A stretch of 64,000 nucleotides of DNA from Apilactobacillus nanyangensis (GTDB lineage Bacteria; Bacillota; Bacilli; Lactobacillales; Lactobacillaceae): contig NZ_BOLX01000005.1 of the NCBI RefSeq assembly GCF_016861915.1, positions 1 to 64,000 of the forward strand, read 5' to 3'. Every line of letters begins with the position of its first letter. The stretch's first letter is position 1. The notes beneath the pieces are model-generated. The model worked only from the letters and a program-made list of their open reading frames with translations, did not search any database and was not told the origin of the DNA. Position numbers and translations under genes: made by a program. Shown in pieces: positions 8,018 to 17,417 of the stretch.

Positions 8018-8087
8018 TTTAAAAAAATTTTTATTAATAATGGTATAATTATTAAGATTAAAGAACGATTAGGGGAATTAAATTATA

Positions 8088-9785
8088 ATGAGTACGAAGA
8101 ATAAACTGCATGACTTCTACCGTAATCATGCGATCTACATATTAATATTTTTGATTATGTCATTACTTAGCGTAGCGGTTATGTGGCATTCTCATTTCAT
8201 CACTGTCGGATATGATATTCATTTCCACTGGCAACGAATTTGGGATATGCGAGAATCACTTGTACATCGAAATCTTTTTCCATTGGTTGCGCTAAACCAA
8301 TTTAACCAGACTGGTTCAGCCGTAATGGCGTTATACCCACAATTAGGGATGATGCCAATAGTGCTATTATCTTTAGTAATTAAATCGTTTATACCATTAG
8401 TATATATCGTGATATTATTACGTAATTTTTTTGCACTATTAGTCGCTTACTTCGCCAGTTACAGCTATAACAAAAACCGTAAAATTAGTTTTATCTTCGC
8501 GTCAGGATATACATTAGCGGCAACAATGTTATTTCACGAGGTACTAAGCTATGATATCGGTAGATCATCATCAATGATTTATCTACCAATGATTATGTTT
8601 GGCTTTTTGAATCTGATAGAGAAAAATGATTGGATCGAGTTAACACTTGGAATGAGTGCGATTATCATGTGCCACGTTGTTAATACCGCTATTGCTATTT
8701 TATTTTTAGCGATTATGTTCTTAATCAACATTAATAAGTTTTTTGATAAGAATAAAATCTTTGCACTTGGAAAAGCAATTGTACTAACGGTACTATTAAC
8801 AACGCTATACTGGATTCCATTTGTTATCATTGTTGGTAATAATGCGATTGATTTTCCACCTCCTTATTGGAAGGTGGCGGGAACTGACCTTAATACTTGG
8901 TATACTGCAATTATTCAAAACAGCGTCGGACCTTATTTTAACTTCATTAATTTATTGGGATTGGTATTGGGAATTGTCTTCTTTATGAAACTTTCTAAAT
9001 ACTCAAAGCAACTAGTGTTGGTGGGAATAGCATTTCTATTCCTATGTAGTAATTTATTTCCATGGAACTTGTTAGCCAATACCGGGATTAACGACTCGCT
9101 TCAATTCACATGGCGTTTAAATATAATTCCACAAGTTATTTTTTGTTATATCTTTGCCGAAGTGATTGTTAAACTATTTAAGAAACCAGTTATGGCAGTC
9201 GTATCAATTGCGGTATCAACTATTGTTATTGTGCTTCTACAGTTAAATGCGCAGCAATCTTTGGTACAAAGTACTAAGAATAACCTGGAATTGACTCATG
9301 CTTTTTCAAAAGATCGGAAAGAATATCGTTTAAATAATAATGATGATTTTAGACATTTGATATTTACTAGCGCCGGAGAAATTGATTACTACCCAAGTGC
9401 GGCTGTGAAACAATATGGTAATACCAATAGGCATATCGCCACATATGATGGCCATAAAAAGTTAAAGGTGAAGTTGTTGGGCAACGGACAATTTACTTTT
9501 AAGAACTCTGTTCATATTAATAAAATGGCGCTACCATTCTTGCACTATAAAGGGATTGCATATGAAGTTAAGTTGGATGGTAAGACTGTTAAGACAACTC
9601 ACAATAAGTATGCTTTGATTACTTTGAAGAATGTTTCGGCTGGAAAACATCGTGTTCAAATCATCGTTCATAGAACTAAAAAAGAATTATTGTCATACTT
9701 TGCAACTTTGATAGGGTTAATTGTATTAGGATGGGCATTAATTAAGAAATATGGAACGAAAACAAAAAATGAACCCAAAAAATAA
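8088..9785 (+). CDS. Large GT-C-like / PTPS-related membrane protein, paralog 1
   Basis: A 565-residue protein with about 11 membrane helices and a C-terminal extracytoplasmic beta-rich domain closed by a last helix. The first outer loop carries DIHFHWQRI (Asp43, His47) and later FNQTGSAVMALYPQ, a pattern of the PTPS-related membrane family (PF10131) and reminiscent of YfhO and GT-C glycosyltransferases, where an acidic residue in the first loop is catalytic. The likely activity is sugar transfer from a lipid carrier outside the membrane; donor and acceptor are unknown. Two further paralogs lie at 14368 and 19032. AGGGGA lies 11 bases before the ATG, a wide spacing. Confidence 0.75.
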   Translation: MSTKNKLHDFYRNHAIYILIFLIMSLLSVAVMWHSHFITVGYDIHFHWQRIWDMRESLVHRNLFPLVALNQFNQTGSAVMALYPQLGMMPIVLLSLVIKSFIPLVYIVILLRNFFALLVAYFASYSYNKNRKISFIFASGYTLAATMLFHEVLSYDIGRSSSMIYLPMIMFGFLNLIEKNDWIELTLGMSAIIMCHVVNTAIAILFLAIMFLININKFFDKNKIFALGKAIVLTVLLTTLYWIPFVIIVGNNAIDFPPPYWKVAGTDLNTWYTAIIQNSVGPYFNFINLLGLVLGIVFFMKLSKYSKQLVLVGIAFLFLCSNLFPWNLLANTGINDSLQFTWRLNIIPQVIFCYIFAEVIVKLFKKPVMAVVSIAVSTIVIVLLQLNAQQSLVQSTKNNLELTHAFSKDRKEYRLNNNDDFRHLIFTSAGEIDYYPSAAVKQYGNTNRHIATYDGHKKLKVKLLGNGQFTFKNSVHINKMALPFLHYKGIAYEVKLDGKTVKTTHNKYALITLKNVSAGKHRVQIIVHRTKKELLSYFATLIGLIVLGWALIKKYGTKTKNEPKK

Positions 9786-9799
9786 TTAAGAAGAGCTTA

Positions 9800-9830
9800 A
9801 AAAAGCAGCCAATAATGGCTGCTTTTATTT
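9800..9830 (+). terminator. Terminator of GT-C paralog 1
   Basis: The stem AAGCAGCCA / TGGCTGCTT with a short loop is followed by TTATTTT. Confidence 0.75.
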
Positions 9831-9886
9831 TGTTTGAACTTAGTGTGATAGAATGAACCTATAATTAATTTAATGGATGTGATGAA

Positions 9887-10684
9887 ATGTTAAACCAAAA
9901 GATTAAGGATAATTGGAAATGGATATTAATTCCAATCATCTTGATTGCTGAATTATTAATTGACGATTATGTAATGCCACACGTTTATAAATTTGTGTTT
10001 CATTTAGTCGCCTTTAACCCAGTCGAACATTTTTATACCTACTTAAACATATACAAGATTGTTTCAATCATAGTTATTTGTTTGTTGAACTATTGGATTA
10101 TCAAGCAAAAGATATTCTTTAAACCAAGTGAAACTAAAATGGGATGGTTAGTATTCCTAGTCGTTTGCTTTACCATCGTGATGGCAACTATTGAGCACAA
10201 AAACTTCTTCATAGCTTTGGATGTTGGCGCAATTGCCGCTTTACCTGAAGAAATCATGTTTAGGGGAATCATCTTAGCGTTTGTCTTAAAACTAATGACG
10301 AGAAAATCCACTGATCAATGGCGAATTATCTTGAGCCTAGTTATCTCGGCATTGATTTTCGGGGGATTTCACTACATCAATCTTTCAAGTCAGTCGTTTA
10401 GTTTTACCTCACTCCAAGTGGTGAATGCGGCTGCGTTAGGAATGATCCTGGGGGCTGTGTACATTAAGAGTGGAACAATCATTGTTCCCATGGCATTACA
10501 TTTTATCTATGATTTCTTGGTGACATTAGTAAAAGGGATGTCGGCCACTAATTATACAAGTGTCCAAAGCATGCAATGGGTTGGACTATCTGTATATGTA
10601 GTAATATATTCTGCTGTGGCCTTGTCGATCATTAACTACAAGCCATCGGACAACAAAATTTTACCAAAACTTAAGAATTTATAG
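9887..10684 (+). CDS. CPBP-family intramembrane glutamic endopeptidase
   Basis: A 265-residue polytopic protein with the three Abi/CPBP motifs: EEIMFRG in the first catalytic helix, FGGFHYIN in the second, and MALHFIYDF in the third. These supply the catalytic Glu pair, Arg and His residues of the Rce1-like family. In lactobacilli such proteins are linked to bacteriocin self-immunity or protein processing, but no bacteriocin peptide gene is visible here. Another CPBP gene follows 90 bases downstream on the same strand, and a third lies at 45278. The substrate is unknown. Confidence 0.88.
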   Translation: MLNQKIKDNWKWILIPIILIAELLIDDYVMPHVYKFVFHLVAFNPVEHFYTYLNIYKIVSIIVICLLNYWIIKQKIFFKPSETKMGWLVFLVVCFTIVMATIEHKNFFIALDVGAIAALPEEIMFRGIILAFVLKLMTRKSTDQWRIILSLVISALIFGGFHYINLSSQSFSFTSLQVVNAAALGMILGAVYIKSGTIIVPMALHFIYDFLVTLVKGMSATNYTSVQSMQWVGLSVYVVIYSAVALSIINYKPSDNKILPKLKNL

Positions 10685-10773
10685 CGCCTTTCAATGATAA
10701 AATACATCTTGAGTATTATATAAGAGTATAAAAAATATTTTACATTGATAACATCTAGAAAGAAGGATGAACG

Positions 10774-11478
10774 GTGCGTAATAGTGACACTTGGAGATCG
10801 GACCACCTCTTAAAACGTGGTTTCGTTGGTTTTTGCCTAATCTGCATGGTTGCTAGTTCGATTCAGTTTATTCCCGTTCAATATATTAAATCTAACCAGT
10901 TCAGCATTAATAATGTGGCGATGACAATTGAGTTCTTTGGTGCCTACATAATTATGTTAAATTTCGCTGTCTATGCGTACAGAAGATATGGTAACGGGAA
11001 CCTATTTAAGGTGCTAAGTCTAAAGGATTATCAACTAACAGCTTTCGCAACTGTAATGGCATTTTTAATTGCCCAAGCCTATATATTCATGTTTGATATT
11101 TTCTTCCAAAACCGATTTCAGATTGAAGCAATCCATTTCTCAAAAGACCTGTACAATAATACGTGGTCATTGTCATTATTGATAATTGGGTTCGTCTTCT
11201 TGTCGCCAATCCTTGAAGAATTGGTATTTCGAGCCTACATCCTAGACGTAGCGTTCTCCGACAAGTGGCGATGGGTAGGCGAAATTATTTCTGCTTTCTT
11301 CTATGGATTATTCCATATGAGATATCATAATTTATTTTCGTTTATCTTCTTTGCCCAATATGGTTTTTGGATGGCCTGGTTATATAACCAAACTAGAAAC
11401 GTTAGGGCCGCTATTTTGATGCACATGGTATTGAATGCAGTGACAATATCAATTGTTGGTTATTATTATTATCACTAA
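10774..11478 (+). CDS. CPBP-family intramembrane protease, second copy
   Basis: A 234-residue membrane protein starting at GTG 10774 with AGAAGGA upstream. The CPBP motifs are EELVFRAYI, FYGLFHMRYH and ILMHMVLNA. The FR residues of motif 1 and the histidines of motifs 2 and 3 are kept, so it is probably active. It is clearly diverged from the gene at 9887, so it is not a recent duplicate. The two may form one transcription unit because no terminator lies between them. The function is unassigned beyond the family. Confidence 0.85.
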   Translation: MRNSDTWRSDHLLKRGFVGFCLICMVASSIQFIPVQYIKSNQFSINNVAMTIEFFGAYIIMLNFAVYAYRRYGNGNLFKVLSLKDYQLTAFATVMAFLIAQAYIFMFDIFFQNRFQIEAIHFSKDLYNNTWSLSLLIIGFVFLSPILEELVFRAYILDVAFSDKWRWVGEIISAFFYGLFHMRYHNLFSFIFFAQYGFWMAWLYNQTRNVRAAILMHMVLNAVTISIVGYYYYH

Positions 11479-11512
11479 AAAAGCAATGTCTGATTCAGAC
11501 ATTGCTTTTTGA
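11476..11512. terminator. Bidirectional terminator
   Basis: The stem AAGCAATGTCTGA / TCAGACATTGCTT is a long perfect hairpin flanked by A and T runs between the convergent CPBP and fumarase genes. Confidence 0.85.
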
Positions 11513-11522
11513 GTATTTAGAG

Positions 11523-12893
11523 CTATTTATTTGGATGGGTCATATTTTGAACGTTTACCCATTTATTGAAATCCGATTCTGAAATATCGAAATGTTTTGC
11601 AGATTCTTTTAGTGTGGTGTTGTTTTGTTCTGCCCATTGCGCGATTTTCGCACTCTTTTCATAACCAATATGAGGGCTTAACGCTGTTACTAACATTAAT
11701 GAATTGTTTAAAAGCTCATTGATACGATCAACGTTAACAGTTAAACCATCAACAAGCTTTTCGGTAAATGATTTGATGGATTCGTTTAGCAATTCAGTAC
11801 TTTCAAGAAAACTGTCGATGATGATAGGCTTGTAGACATTCATTTCGAAGTTCCCTTGACTGTTAGCAAATGTAATTGTTGCATCGTTTCCAAACACCTT
11901 AGCGGAAACCATAGTTAAAGCTTCGATTTGAGTAGGGTTGACCTTACCAGGCATGATTGATGACCCTGGTTCGTTGCTTGGAATTGATAGTTCATTGTAT
12001 CCAGCACGTGGTCCAGATGAAAGAAAACGAATATCGTTTCCAATTTTGATTAAATCAGATGCCAATGTTTTAAAAATACCATGAACTGACGTGATTTCAG
12101 AATGGTCTGCTAGACCATGGAATTTGTTTTCGGCCACTTTATAGTTGGTGTGTTCATTTTGATTAATTGTGTTGACCACGTCTTGATCGAAACCGCTCTT
12201 TGTATTTAATCCGGTTCCTACAGCGGTTCCACCAATTGGTAATTCAAGTAGGGATTGCTTGATGGCGTTTAGAGTAACCACGTCATGTTCAAGCGTTGAC
12301 TTCCATCCGCTGATTTCTTGGCCAACAGTGATTGGTGTTGCATCTTGTAAATGAGTACGACCAATCTTAATGATTGATGCGAATTCGTTTTCTTTTTTAT
12401 CGAAAGATGCGATTAAACTTTCCACAGTTTCAATGACACTGTTTGTGGCTTGATATGCTGCCATCATCATAGCAGTAGGGAAAGTGTCGTTTGAGCTTTG
12501 TGATTGATTGACGTGATCATTTGGGTGAACCTGGGCGTTTGGATATAGCTTGTTAGCTAGGTTGGCAACCACTTCATTTACGTTCATGTTGGTTTGGGTT
12601 CCACTACCGGTTTGATATACATGAAGTGGGAAGGCATCCTTATAGTCGCCAGCCATTAATTTATCAATGGCTTCATTAATTGCTTTATATTTGTCGTCAT
12701 CTAGTGTTTTGTTATTGTGATTAACGAAAGCAACGGCTTTTTTAATCTTTAAAAGAGCATAGATGACTTCCATTGGCATAGTTCTGCCAATGTTAAAGTT
12801 ATGTAGACTACGTTGAGTTTGAGGGCCAAATAAGGCATCTTTTGGCACCTTGACCGCACCTAATGAATCGTGTTCAATGCGAAATTCCATCAT
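11523..12893 (-). CDS. fumC: Class II fumarate hydratase
   Basis: A 456-residue enzyme interconverting fumarate and malate in the cytoplasm. It is full length for FumC and has the superfamily signature GSSIMPGKVNP in the C-terminal half, the upstream GSGTQTNMNVNEV block that binds substrate carboxylates, and the GRTHLQDATP block in the middle. Start choice is ambiguous between ATG 12893 (six bases from AAAGGA) and ATG 12890. In lactic acid bacteria without a full TCA cycle, fumarase usually feeds a reductive malate-fumarate branch or supplies aspartate-derived fumarate disposal. Neighbours give no pathway hint. Confidence 0.95.
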   Translation of the reverse strand: MMEFRIEHDSLGAVKVPKDALFGPQTQRSLHNFNIGRTMPMEVIYALLKIKKAVAFVNHNNKTLDDDKYKAINEAIDKLMAGDYKDAFPLHVYQTGSGTQTNMNVNEVVANLANKLYPNAQVHPNDHVNQSQSSNDTFPTAMMMAAYQATNSVIETVESLIASFDKKENEFASIIKIGRTHLQDATPITVGQEISGWKSTLEHDVVTLNAIKQSLLELPIGGTAVGTGLNTKSGFDQDVVNTINQNEHTNYKVAENKFHGLADHSEITSVHGIFKTLASDLIKIGNDIRFLSSGPRAGYNELSIPSNEPGSSIMPGKVNPTQIEALTMVSAKVFGNDATITFANSQGNFEMNVYKPIIIDSFLESTELLNESIKSFTEKLVDGLTVNVDRINELLNNSLMLVTALSPHIGYEKSAKIAQWAEQNNTTLKESAKHFDISESDFNKWVNVQNMTHPNK

Positions 12894-13013
12894 ATCAAGT
12901 CCTTTTATTAGAATATAATTTAATTATAGCCATTTTAATTACCTCTTACTACCGAAAACATTGGCCAAATGATACAATAGAACATACATATCTTGTAGGA
13001 GTGGCAATATATT

Positions 13014-13367
13014 ATGCATATTGACTTAAAATTTTTTATCGCAGAACTACTTGTCTTATGGGTGCCACTATCCCTTGTAGTTTTGATATCAGAAATACTG
13101 AACTTTAACTGGTTGCTAACGGGATTATTACTATTGATTGTTTACTTATTGTTAGTCCTATTTAACAGGACTAACGAGGTAATTTACTTTCTTTTCCATG
13201 TTGAAAAGAGATCTAATAACCAATTGTTAGAGTCACTTGTTTTCTTCTTAGTACTGTTAGTTTCAGTGATTTTGTCAGTTAAACTGTTTGATGATTCAGC
13301 AGTTGGAATTATTGTATTTATGCTAATTAGCATTTTAGCTGGTTCTGTCGTAATTGACGAAAAATAA
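13014..13367 (+). CDS. Small four-helix membrane protein of unknown function
   Basis: A 117-residue protein with four predicted membrane helices (residues about 7-27, 30-50, 70-88, 93-112) and a short polar loop NRTNEVIYFLFHVEKRSNN between helices 2 and 3. The start has GTAGGAG upstream. No family is recognised. It stands alone between the divergent fumC and the pnuC leader region. The coding call rests on the ribosome binding site, length and membrane-protein composition. Confidence 0.65.
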   Translation: MHIDLKFFIAELLVLWVPLSLVVLISEILNFNWLLTGLLLLIVYLLLVLFNRTNEVIYFLFHVEKRSNNQLLESLVFFLVLLVSVILSVKLFDDSAVGIIVFMLISILAGSVVIDEK

Positions 13368-13407
13368 CCACAGATAGTTTCGAAAATAAAAAAATTGAAT
13401 ATTTAAT

Positions 13408-13518
13408 TATTACCGTAATTTCGGTAATTAGACCCTTATCTCTAGTTTTGAGACCCTTGCAAAAAATATTGAACATGGTAGTATATATAGTGTTGTTTTT
13501 AAGAAAGAACACTATATA
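13408..13518 (+). promoter_or_regulatory. Structured upstream region of pnuC
   Basis: It contains an inverted repeat ATTACCG-N7-CGGTAAT (13408-13428), a direct repeat AGACCCTT (13429-13436 and 13451-13458), and a perfect inverted repeat TATATAGTGTT-N13-AACACTATATA (13484-13518). A TTGCAA-N16-TAGTAT promoter candidate runs through 13457-13484, placing the last repeat at the transcription start. An operator (NiaR or NrtR class) or an NAD-type riboswitch are both possible; I cannot decide from sequence. Confidence 0.4.
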
Positions 13519-13570
13519 TTGTATGCATACATATTTTAGGTTCCAAATATAGAGATAGGGGTTTTTCATT

Positions 13571-14317
13571 TTGTCAGCTTATTTTAAATTTTTGGCCCAC
13601 CAACTAAAGGGTTGGCCACAACAAAATTACTACTTATTCTTCTTTAGTTTAGGTGCTCAAGTTATGACATTGGTAAATGCACCAATTACATGGCTTTCAA
13701 TCCTAACATTCATCGGTACAACCTTAGGTGTACTATGTGTTCTAGCTATTAACGCTGCTAAGTCAGTTAATGGTGTATTAGGGATTCTATCTGCAATCTG
13801 TTTCATTATTGTAGGTTTCTCAGCAAAGAACTACTTAAGTATCGGTGAACAATTAGCATACGTTATTACACTAGATATTCCAGTTCTACTAAGTACTGAC
13901 TGGAACGTTAACATGGTTTCAAAGATCAGAAAGTTTACTGCTAAGAGTTGGGCAATTTCAATTATCTTCACTCTTGCTGTTTACCTAATTTCTGGTTTCG
14001 CAATCAAAGCACTTACAAACGAACCACGTCCATTCTACGACGCATTTAGTTTTGCCGTTTGTTTAACTGCCGGAATCATTTGTTTCCTACGTTACAACAA
14101 CCAATACTTCTGGTGGTTAGCTTCTGGACTAGCCCAAGTTGTTCTATGGTTCATTACTTTCAGAGAAGGTTCAGCAACCCTTGCTATGTTCGTTAACTCA
14201 GCAATCTACGTTGCCAATGATATCTTAGCATTCACTGTTTCACCATGGTTCAACGAACGTGAAAAGAAACGTTTAATGAAGGAAGAACAAGCTTACGCTG
14301 ATAAGGTGGAAAGTTAA
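13571..14317 (+). CDS. pnuC: Nicotinamide riboside transporter PnuC
   Basis: A 248-residue membrane protein with about seven helices, matching the PnuC family in length and pattern (WLSILTFIGTTLGVLCVLAI near residue 40, AKNYLSIGEQLAYVITLDIP near residue 95, and a C-terminal FWWLASGLAQVVLWF). PnuC imports nicotinamide riboside or related NAD precursors by facilitated diffusion, driven by phosphorylation inside the cell. The start is TTG at 13571 with AGGGG nine bases upstream. The long 5' region with several inverted repeats suggests regulation by NAD status. Confidence 0.88.
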   Translation: MSAYFKFLAHQLKGWPQQNYYLFFFSLGAQVMTLVNAPITWLSILTFIGTTLGVLCVLAINAAKSVNGVLGILSAICFIIVGFSAKNYLSIGEQLAYVITLDIPVLLSTDWNVNMVSKIRKFTAKSWAISIIFTLAVYLISGFAIKALTNEPRPFYDAFSFAVCLTAGIICFLRYNNQYFWWLASGLAQVVLWFITFREGSATLAMFVNSAIYVANDILAFTVSPWFNEREKKRLMKEEQAYADKVES

Positions 14318-14320
14318 ATG

Positions 14321-14357
14321 AAAAAGCACTTTTGATGAAAATCAAGAGTGCTTTTTT
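14321..14357 (+). terminator. Terminator of pnuC
   Basis: The stem AAAAAGCACT / AGTGCTTTTTT with inner TTGAT / ATCAA pairing lies after the pnuC stop. Confidence 0.75.
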
Positions 14358-14367
14358 AATATATATT

Positions 14368-16035
14368 TTAATTATTTCTCATTTTTAGGATAGAAAATAC
14401 TATTATTACTAATCCTATGAATGATAATAAGTATGATACTATTTCAAACTTATTTTTCTTAACTTTAATTTTAATTTTGTGATGCCCTTTAGAAATGTGT
14501 TTAATTGACATTAGGGAGTTTGAATCGTGGAAGAATTTTACCTTTTTATTATCTAAATATACTTGATAATATATTCCATTGTAATATACAAATGGCAATG
14601 AAAGATCATCAATCATTCTATTAGAAGTAAAGGTGAAAGATCCATTTCCTTTTAAATTAAATTTTACTTTTTTATTGTTTCTATAAACTCCTTCATGATT
14701 TTGAATGTTGTTTATAACATCTAATGATTCATTTGGATAATAATCTTTATAAATAGTTTTATCTGTCATCATTTTTTGGAAATCATTATTATTTTTTAAT
14801 GTAGTATTTAAACTGCTTGTGAACGTTGATCCTATTTCTTGTTGATTCGAATAGCTGTTTAGTAATGCTTTTTGCGAGTCGAATTGTAGTAAGACTATGA
14901 AAATAATTAGTAATGACATAATAATAGAAGACTTTTTATGTTTATTTATAAATTGAGTTGCAATTATCGCGAAAAGGTAGCACAAGATCATTTGAGGAAT
15001 TACGTTCAATCTGTATGGATATTGTAAGTGTGTCATAAATGTTTTGCTTAAAATATTCCAAGGGAACAAACTTGAACTCATGAATAAAAAGAAAATAGAT
15101 ACAAAGAATAGTTGTTTTAATCTCCGTGTGAGTGTTTTATATTTTATTGTACATAAAATGATGCCTACAAAGCTTATTAGTGTAATCGAAGTATTAATAA
15201 CACTATTATCCAAGATCAAAAATATATTTTGAAAACCATCGCCATATAAATTAGATGATGGTGGGATAAATAATTTGTTTTTTAAGCTAATGTTAATGAA
15301 AGGAATCCAAAATATACTAGTTAATAGTATGCTAGTAACAACAGATTTAATGAAGGCGGCGACCGTGTAACTATTTTTAAATTTATCGGTATTCAACAAT
15401 ATCATTATAAATATGAATATTAAAGTAACTCCAAAACTAATGATGTGAGAAAAAAGTAACAATGACATTCCTATAGACAATTCAATCCACTTATTTTTAT
15501 CTAATAATTCTAAGATACCAAAAAGAATAAGCGGTAATATCATAATTGAAAATATTGTTCCAATGCTGTAAGCAAAACCATAATAATAGCACAAAGCTCT
15601 TGTATTAATGATATATGAAATAGCAAAAAGAAAGCTGATTTTTTTATTCTTATTATGAAAGTAACTAGAAAAATAGCTGATGTTTAACCCTAGAAATATT
15701 AGTAACATAAAAACTATATGAAATAAATTAACTGATGATTTTATTAAGAACGTTAAAATAACTATGAAAATCAACATATATTGTGGATACATGCTCATTA
15801 CAGCATTTCCGGATTGGTTGAAGCTGTTTAACGATATGCTACTGGGAAAATAACCATTGGATATGGAATCCCTAATTTCTGATATTCTTTCATAATGAAA
15901 AAACATATCGAGATTCACTGACACAAAATGTGAACGGTACATAAGTATACCGCTTATAACTGATATAGTGAAAAAAAGGAATATAATAAATGCGTTGCTA
16001 CGAAAAAAGTTATGCAATTTATTGTTTTTAATCAT
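14368..16035 (-). CDS. Large GT-C-like / PTPS-related membrane protein, paralog 2
   Basis: A 555-residue paralog of the protein at 8088 with the same order: one N-terminal helix, an outer loop with DMFFHYERI, then FNQSGNAVMSMYPQ, about ten further helices, and a beta-rich C-terminal domain before the last helix. The ATG at 16035 has TAAGGAG upstream; the upstream in-frame ATG at 16080 lacks a site. The DNA is visibly more AT-rich than paralog 1, with more ATA and AAT codons, suggesting separate acquisition or relaxed selection. Likely a membrane sugar transferase; substrate unknown. Confidence 0.72.
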   Translation of the reverse strand: MIKNNKLHNFFRSNAFIIFLFFTISVISGILMYRSHFVSVNLDMFFHYERISEIRDSISNGYFPSSISLNSFNQSGNAVMSMYPQYMLIFIVILTFLIKSSVNLFHIVFMLLIFLGLNISYFSSYFHNKNKKISFLFAISYIINTRALCYYYGFAYSIGTIFSIMILPLILFGILELLDKNKWIELSIGMSLLLFSHIISFGVTLIFIFIMILLNTDKFKNSYTVAAFIKSVVTSILLTSIFWIPFINISLKNKLFIPPSSNLYGDGFQNIFLILDNSVINTSITLISFVGIILCTIKYKTLTRRLKQLFFVSIFFLFMSSSLFPWNILSKTFMTHLQYPYRLNVIPQMILCYLFAIIATQFINKHKKSSIIMSLLIIFIVLLQFDSQKALLNSYSNQQEIGSTFTSSLNTTLKNNNDFQKMMTDKTIYKDYYPNESLDVINNIQNHEGVYRNNKKVKFNLKGNGSFTFTSNRMIDDLSLPFVYYNGIYYQVYLDNKKVKFFHDSNSLMSIKHISKGHHKIKIKVKKNKFEIVSYLLSFIGLVIIVFSILKMRNN

Positions 16036-16096
16036 GTACAATCTCCTTAAGGTGTTATTAATAAAGTATAATTTTATCACAAATTTAAATTTAATA

Positions 16097-16130
16097 AAAA
16101 ACTCAAAAAATGCTTAGATTTTTGAGCTTT
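16097..16130 (-). terminator. Terminator overlapping the stop of the TPR-like gene
   Basis: On the minus strand CTCAAAAA pairs with TTTTTGAG and is followed by T5. The 5' arm overlaps the last codons of the gene ending at 16114. Confidence 0.6.
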
Positions 16131-17292
16131 TATTTGTATCGATTAAAATTCGAACACGTGAGTCTTTAATGTTAAATTCATCGTGGATTTCTAAAAGCTG
16201 GTTAAACGTTTCATCTTTAATCCCACTAATTGATTGGTTAGTGATGTTATCTGACGAAATATTATCGTTAAAGTAGTCCTTAGAAAGTGCTAGCGTAAAC
16301 TTAATCATATTATCTGAATTAAAGAAAATTTTGTTTTTGTAGACATCGAATATATGAGTATCATATTCAAAATTGTCATCGTCACTTAATTGACGATCTT
16401 TTAATTCTAACGGACTTTTACCTGCCAGTAATAGATATGAGTAGCACTTAGTTGATTGATTGATTAGTTTATAGAACGTAAAAGTTAGTTGAGACTCGAT
16501 ATTTAAACCACAAACATCGTATATTTCTGCTCCCATGTCAATTAGAGTATATCCATCGCCTAGCATCAATGAAAGTTGATTATGTTCTTCAAATAATGGT
16601 AGATGAGCAGGTAAGAATTCTTCAAAAGAGGATTGTTCAAAACCGTGATTTGAATTAAACTCACGAATGCGATTTAATTTTTCAGTAGTTGCATCAGTTG
16701 GAAACATTTGAACATTGTCATCGTACTTGTTTTCAATCTTATCGAAACTCATTTTCTTAAATGTCCCAATTGGACTATCGATTATGGCGTGTGACATTGA
16801 TTGTCCGATTAAGTAGTCAATCGCAAAGATAGGATCCTTGCTATCAGTCATTGTTGTCATTTCTTCGATGGCTTTTTGAGATGGGCCGTAGAAACGATCA
16901 CCTTCAACGCTGTTGTGCAAGGCGCGTTCCATTAGTTCATTTGCTTCAGCGATATTTTCGTTATTCATTAGGATTTTACCTAAGTAATAGTTAGCTGCGA
17001 CGCACTTTTGATCGTATAAAATTGCTTGTTCAAATAGATGTACTCCGATTGGGTCTAATGTTGATCCTGATTCAGTAAAAATAATTCCTAGCTTAATTAA
17101 AATTTCAGAACGACTGGGGACTTTCCCTTCGATTTCTTCAGTAGTCATAACGCCTGCTGGATATTGTGAAATAGCAGAGCTTAGTAAAGAAATGGCGTCG
17201 TCTCGTTTATTATCATCGATACATTTAGTTGCTAATTCGATGAATTTATTTAATTGTTGGGCTTTTTCTTTACCCAATTCAATAGCGTCCAT
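16114..17292 (-). CDS. TPR-like cytoplasmic protein of unknown function
   Basis: A 392-residue soluble protein. The first 140 residues look like degenerate tetratricopeptide helices (AISLLSSAISQYP, then HLFEQAILYDQKCVAANYYLG and ANELMERALHN). The C-terminal 250 residues are acidic, lack recognisable motifs and contain single Cys residues only. There is no signal peptide or membrane segment. The gene is monocistronic between opposite-strand neighbours. An adaptor or stress-related role is possible but unsupported. The full-length ORF with a clear terminator argues it is real. Confidence 0.6.
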   Translation of the reverse strand: MDAIELGKEKAQQLNKFIELATKCIDDNKRDDAISLLSSAISQYPAGVMTTEEIEGKVPSRSEILIKLGIIFTESGSTLDPIGVHLFEQAILYDQKCVAANYYLGKILMNNENIAEANELMERALHNSVEGDRFYGPSQKAIEEMTTMTDSKDPIFAIDYLIGQSMSHAIIDSPIGTFKKMSFDKIENKYDDNVQMFPTDATTEKLNRIREFNSNHGFEQSSFEEFLPAHLPLFEEHNQLSLMLGDGYTLIDMGAEIYDVCGLNIESQLTFTFYKLINQSTKCYSYLLLAGKSPLELKDRQLSDDDNFEYDTHIFDVYKNKIFFNSDNMIKFTLALSKDYFNDNISSDNITNQSISGIKDETFNQLLEIHDEFNIKDSRVRILIDTNKSSKI

Positions 17293-17417
17293 TTAAAAAC
17301 TCCTGACTTGAATTTATATATCTATTATAATCATTTTTGTGAAAATAAAAAACTTTACTATTAATATGGATTTATGTAATATTGTAGCTAATTAAAATGG
17401 GGAAGTGAGGAGATAGA

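Noticed and set aside
9887-11478. A bacteriocin/immunity cluster around the two CPBP genes
   Set aside because: No double-glycine leader peptide, dedicated transporter or histidine kinase lies nearby.
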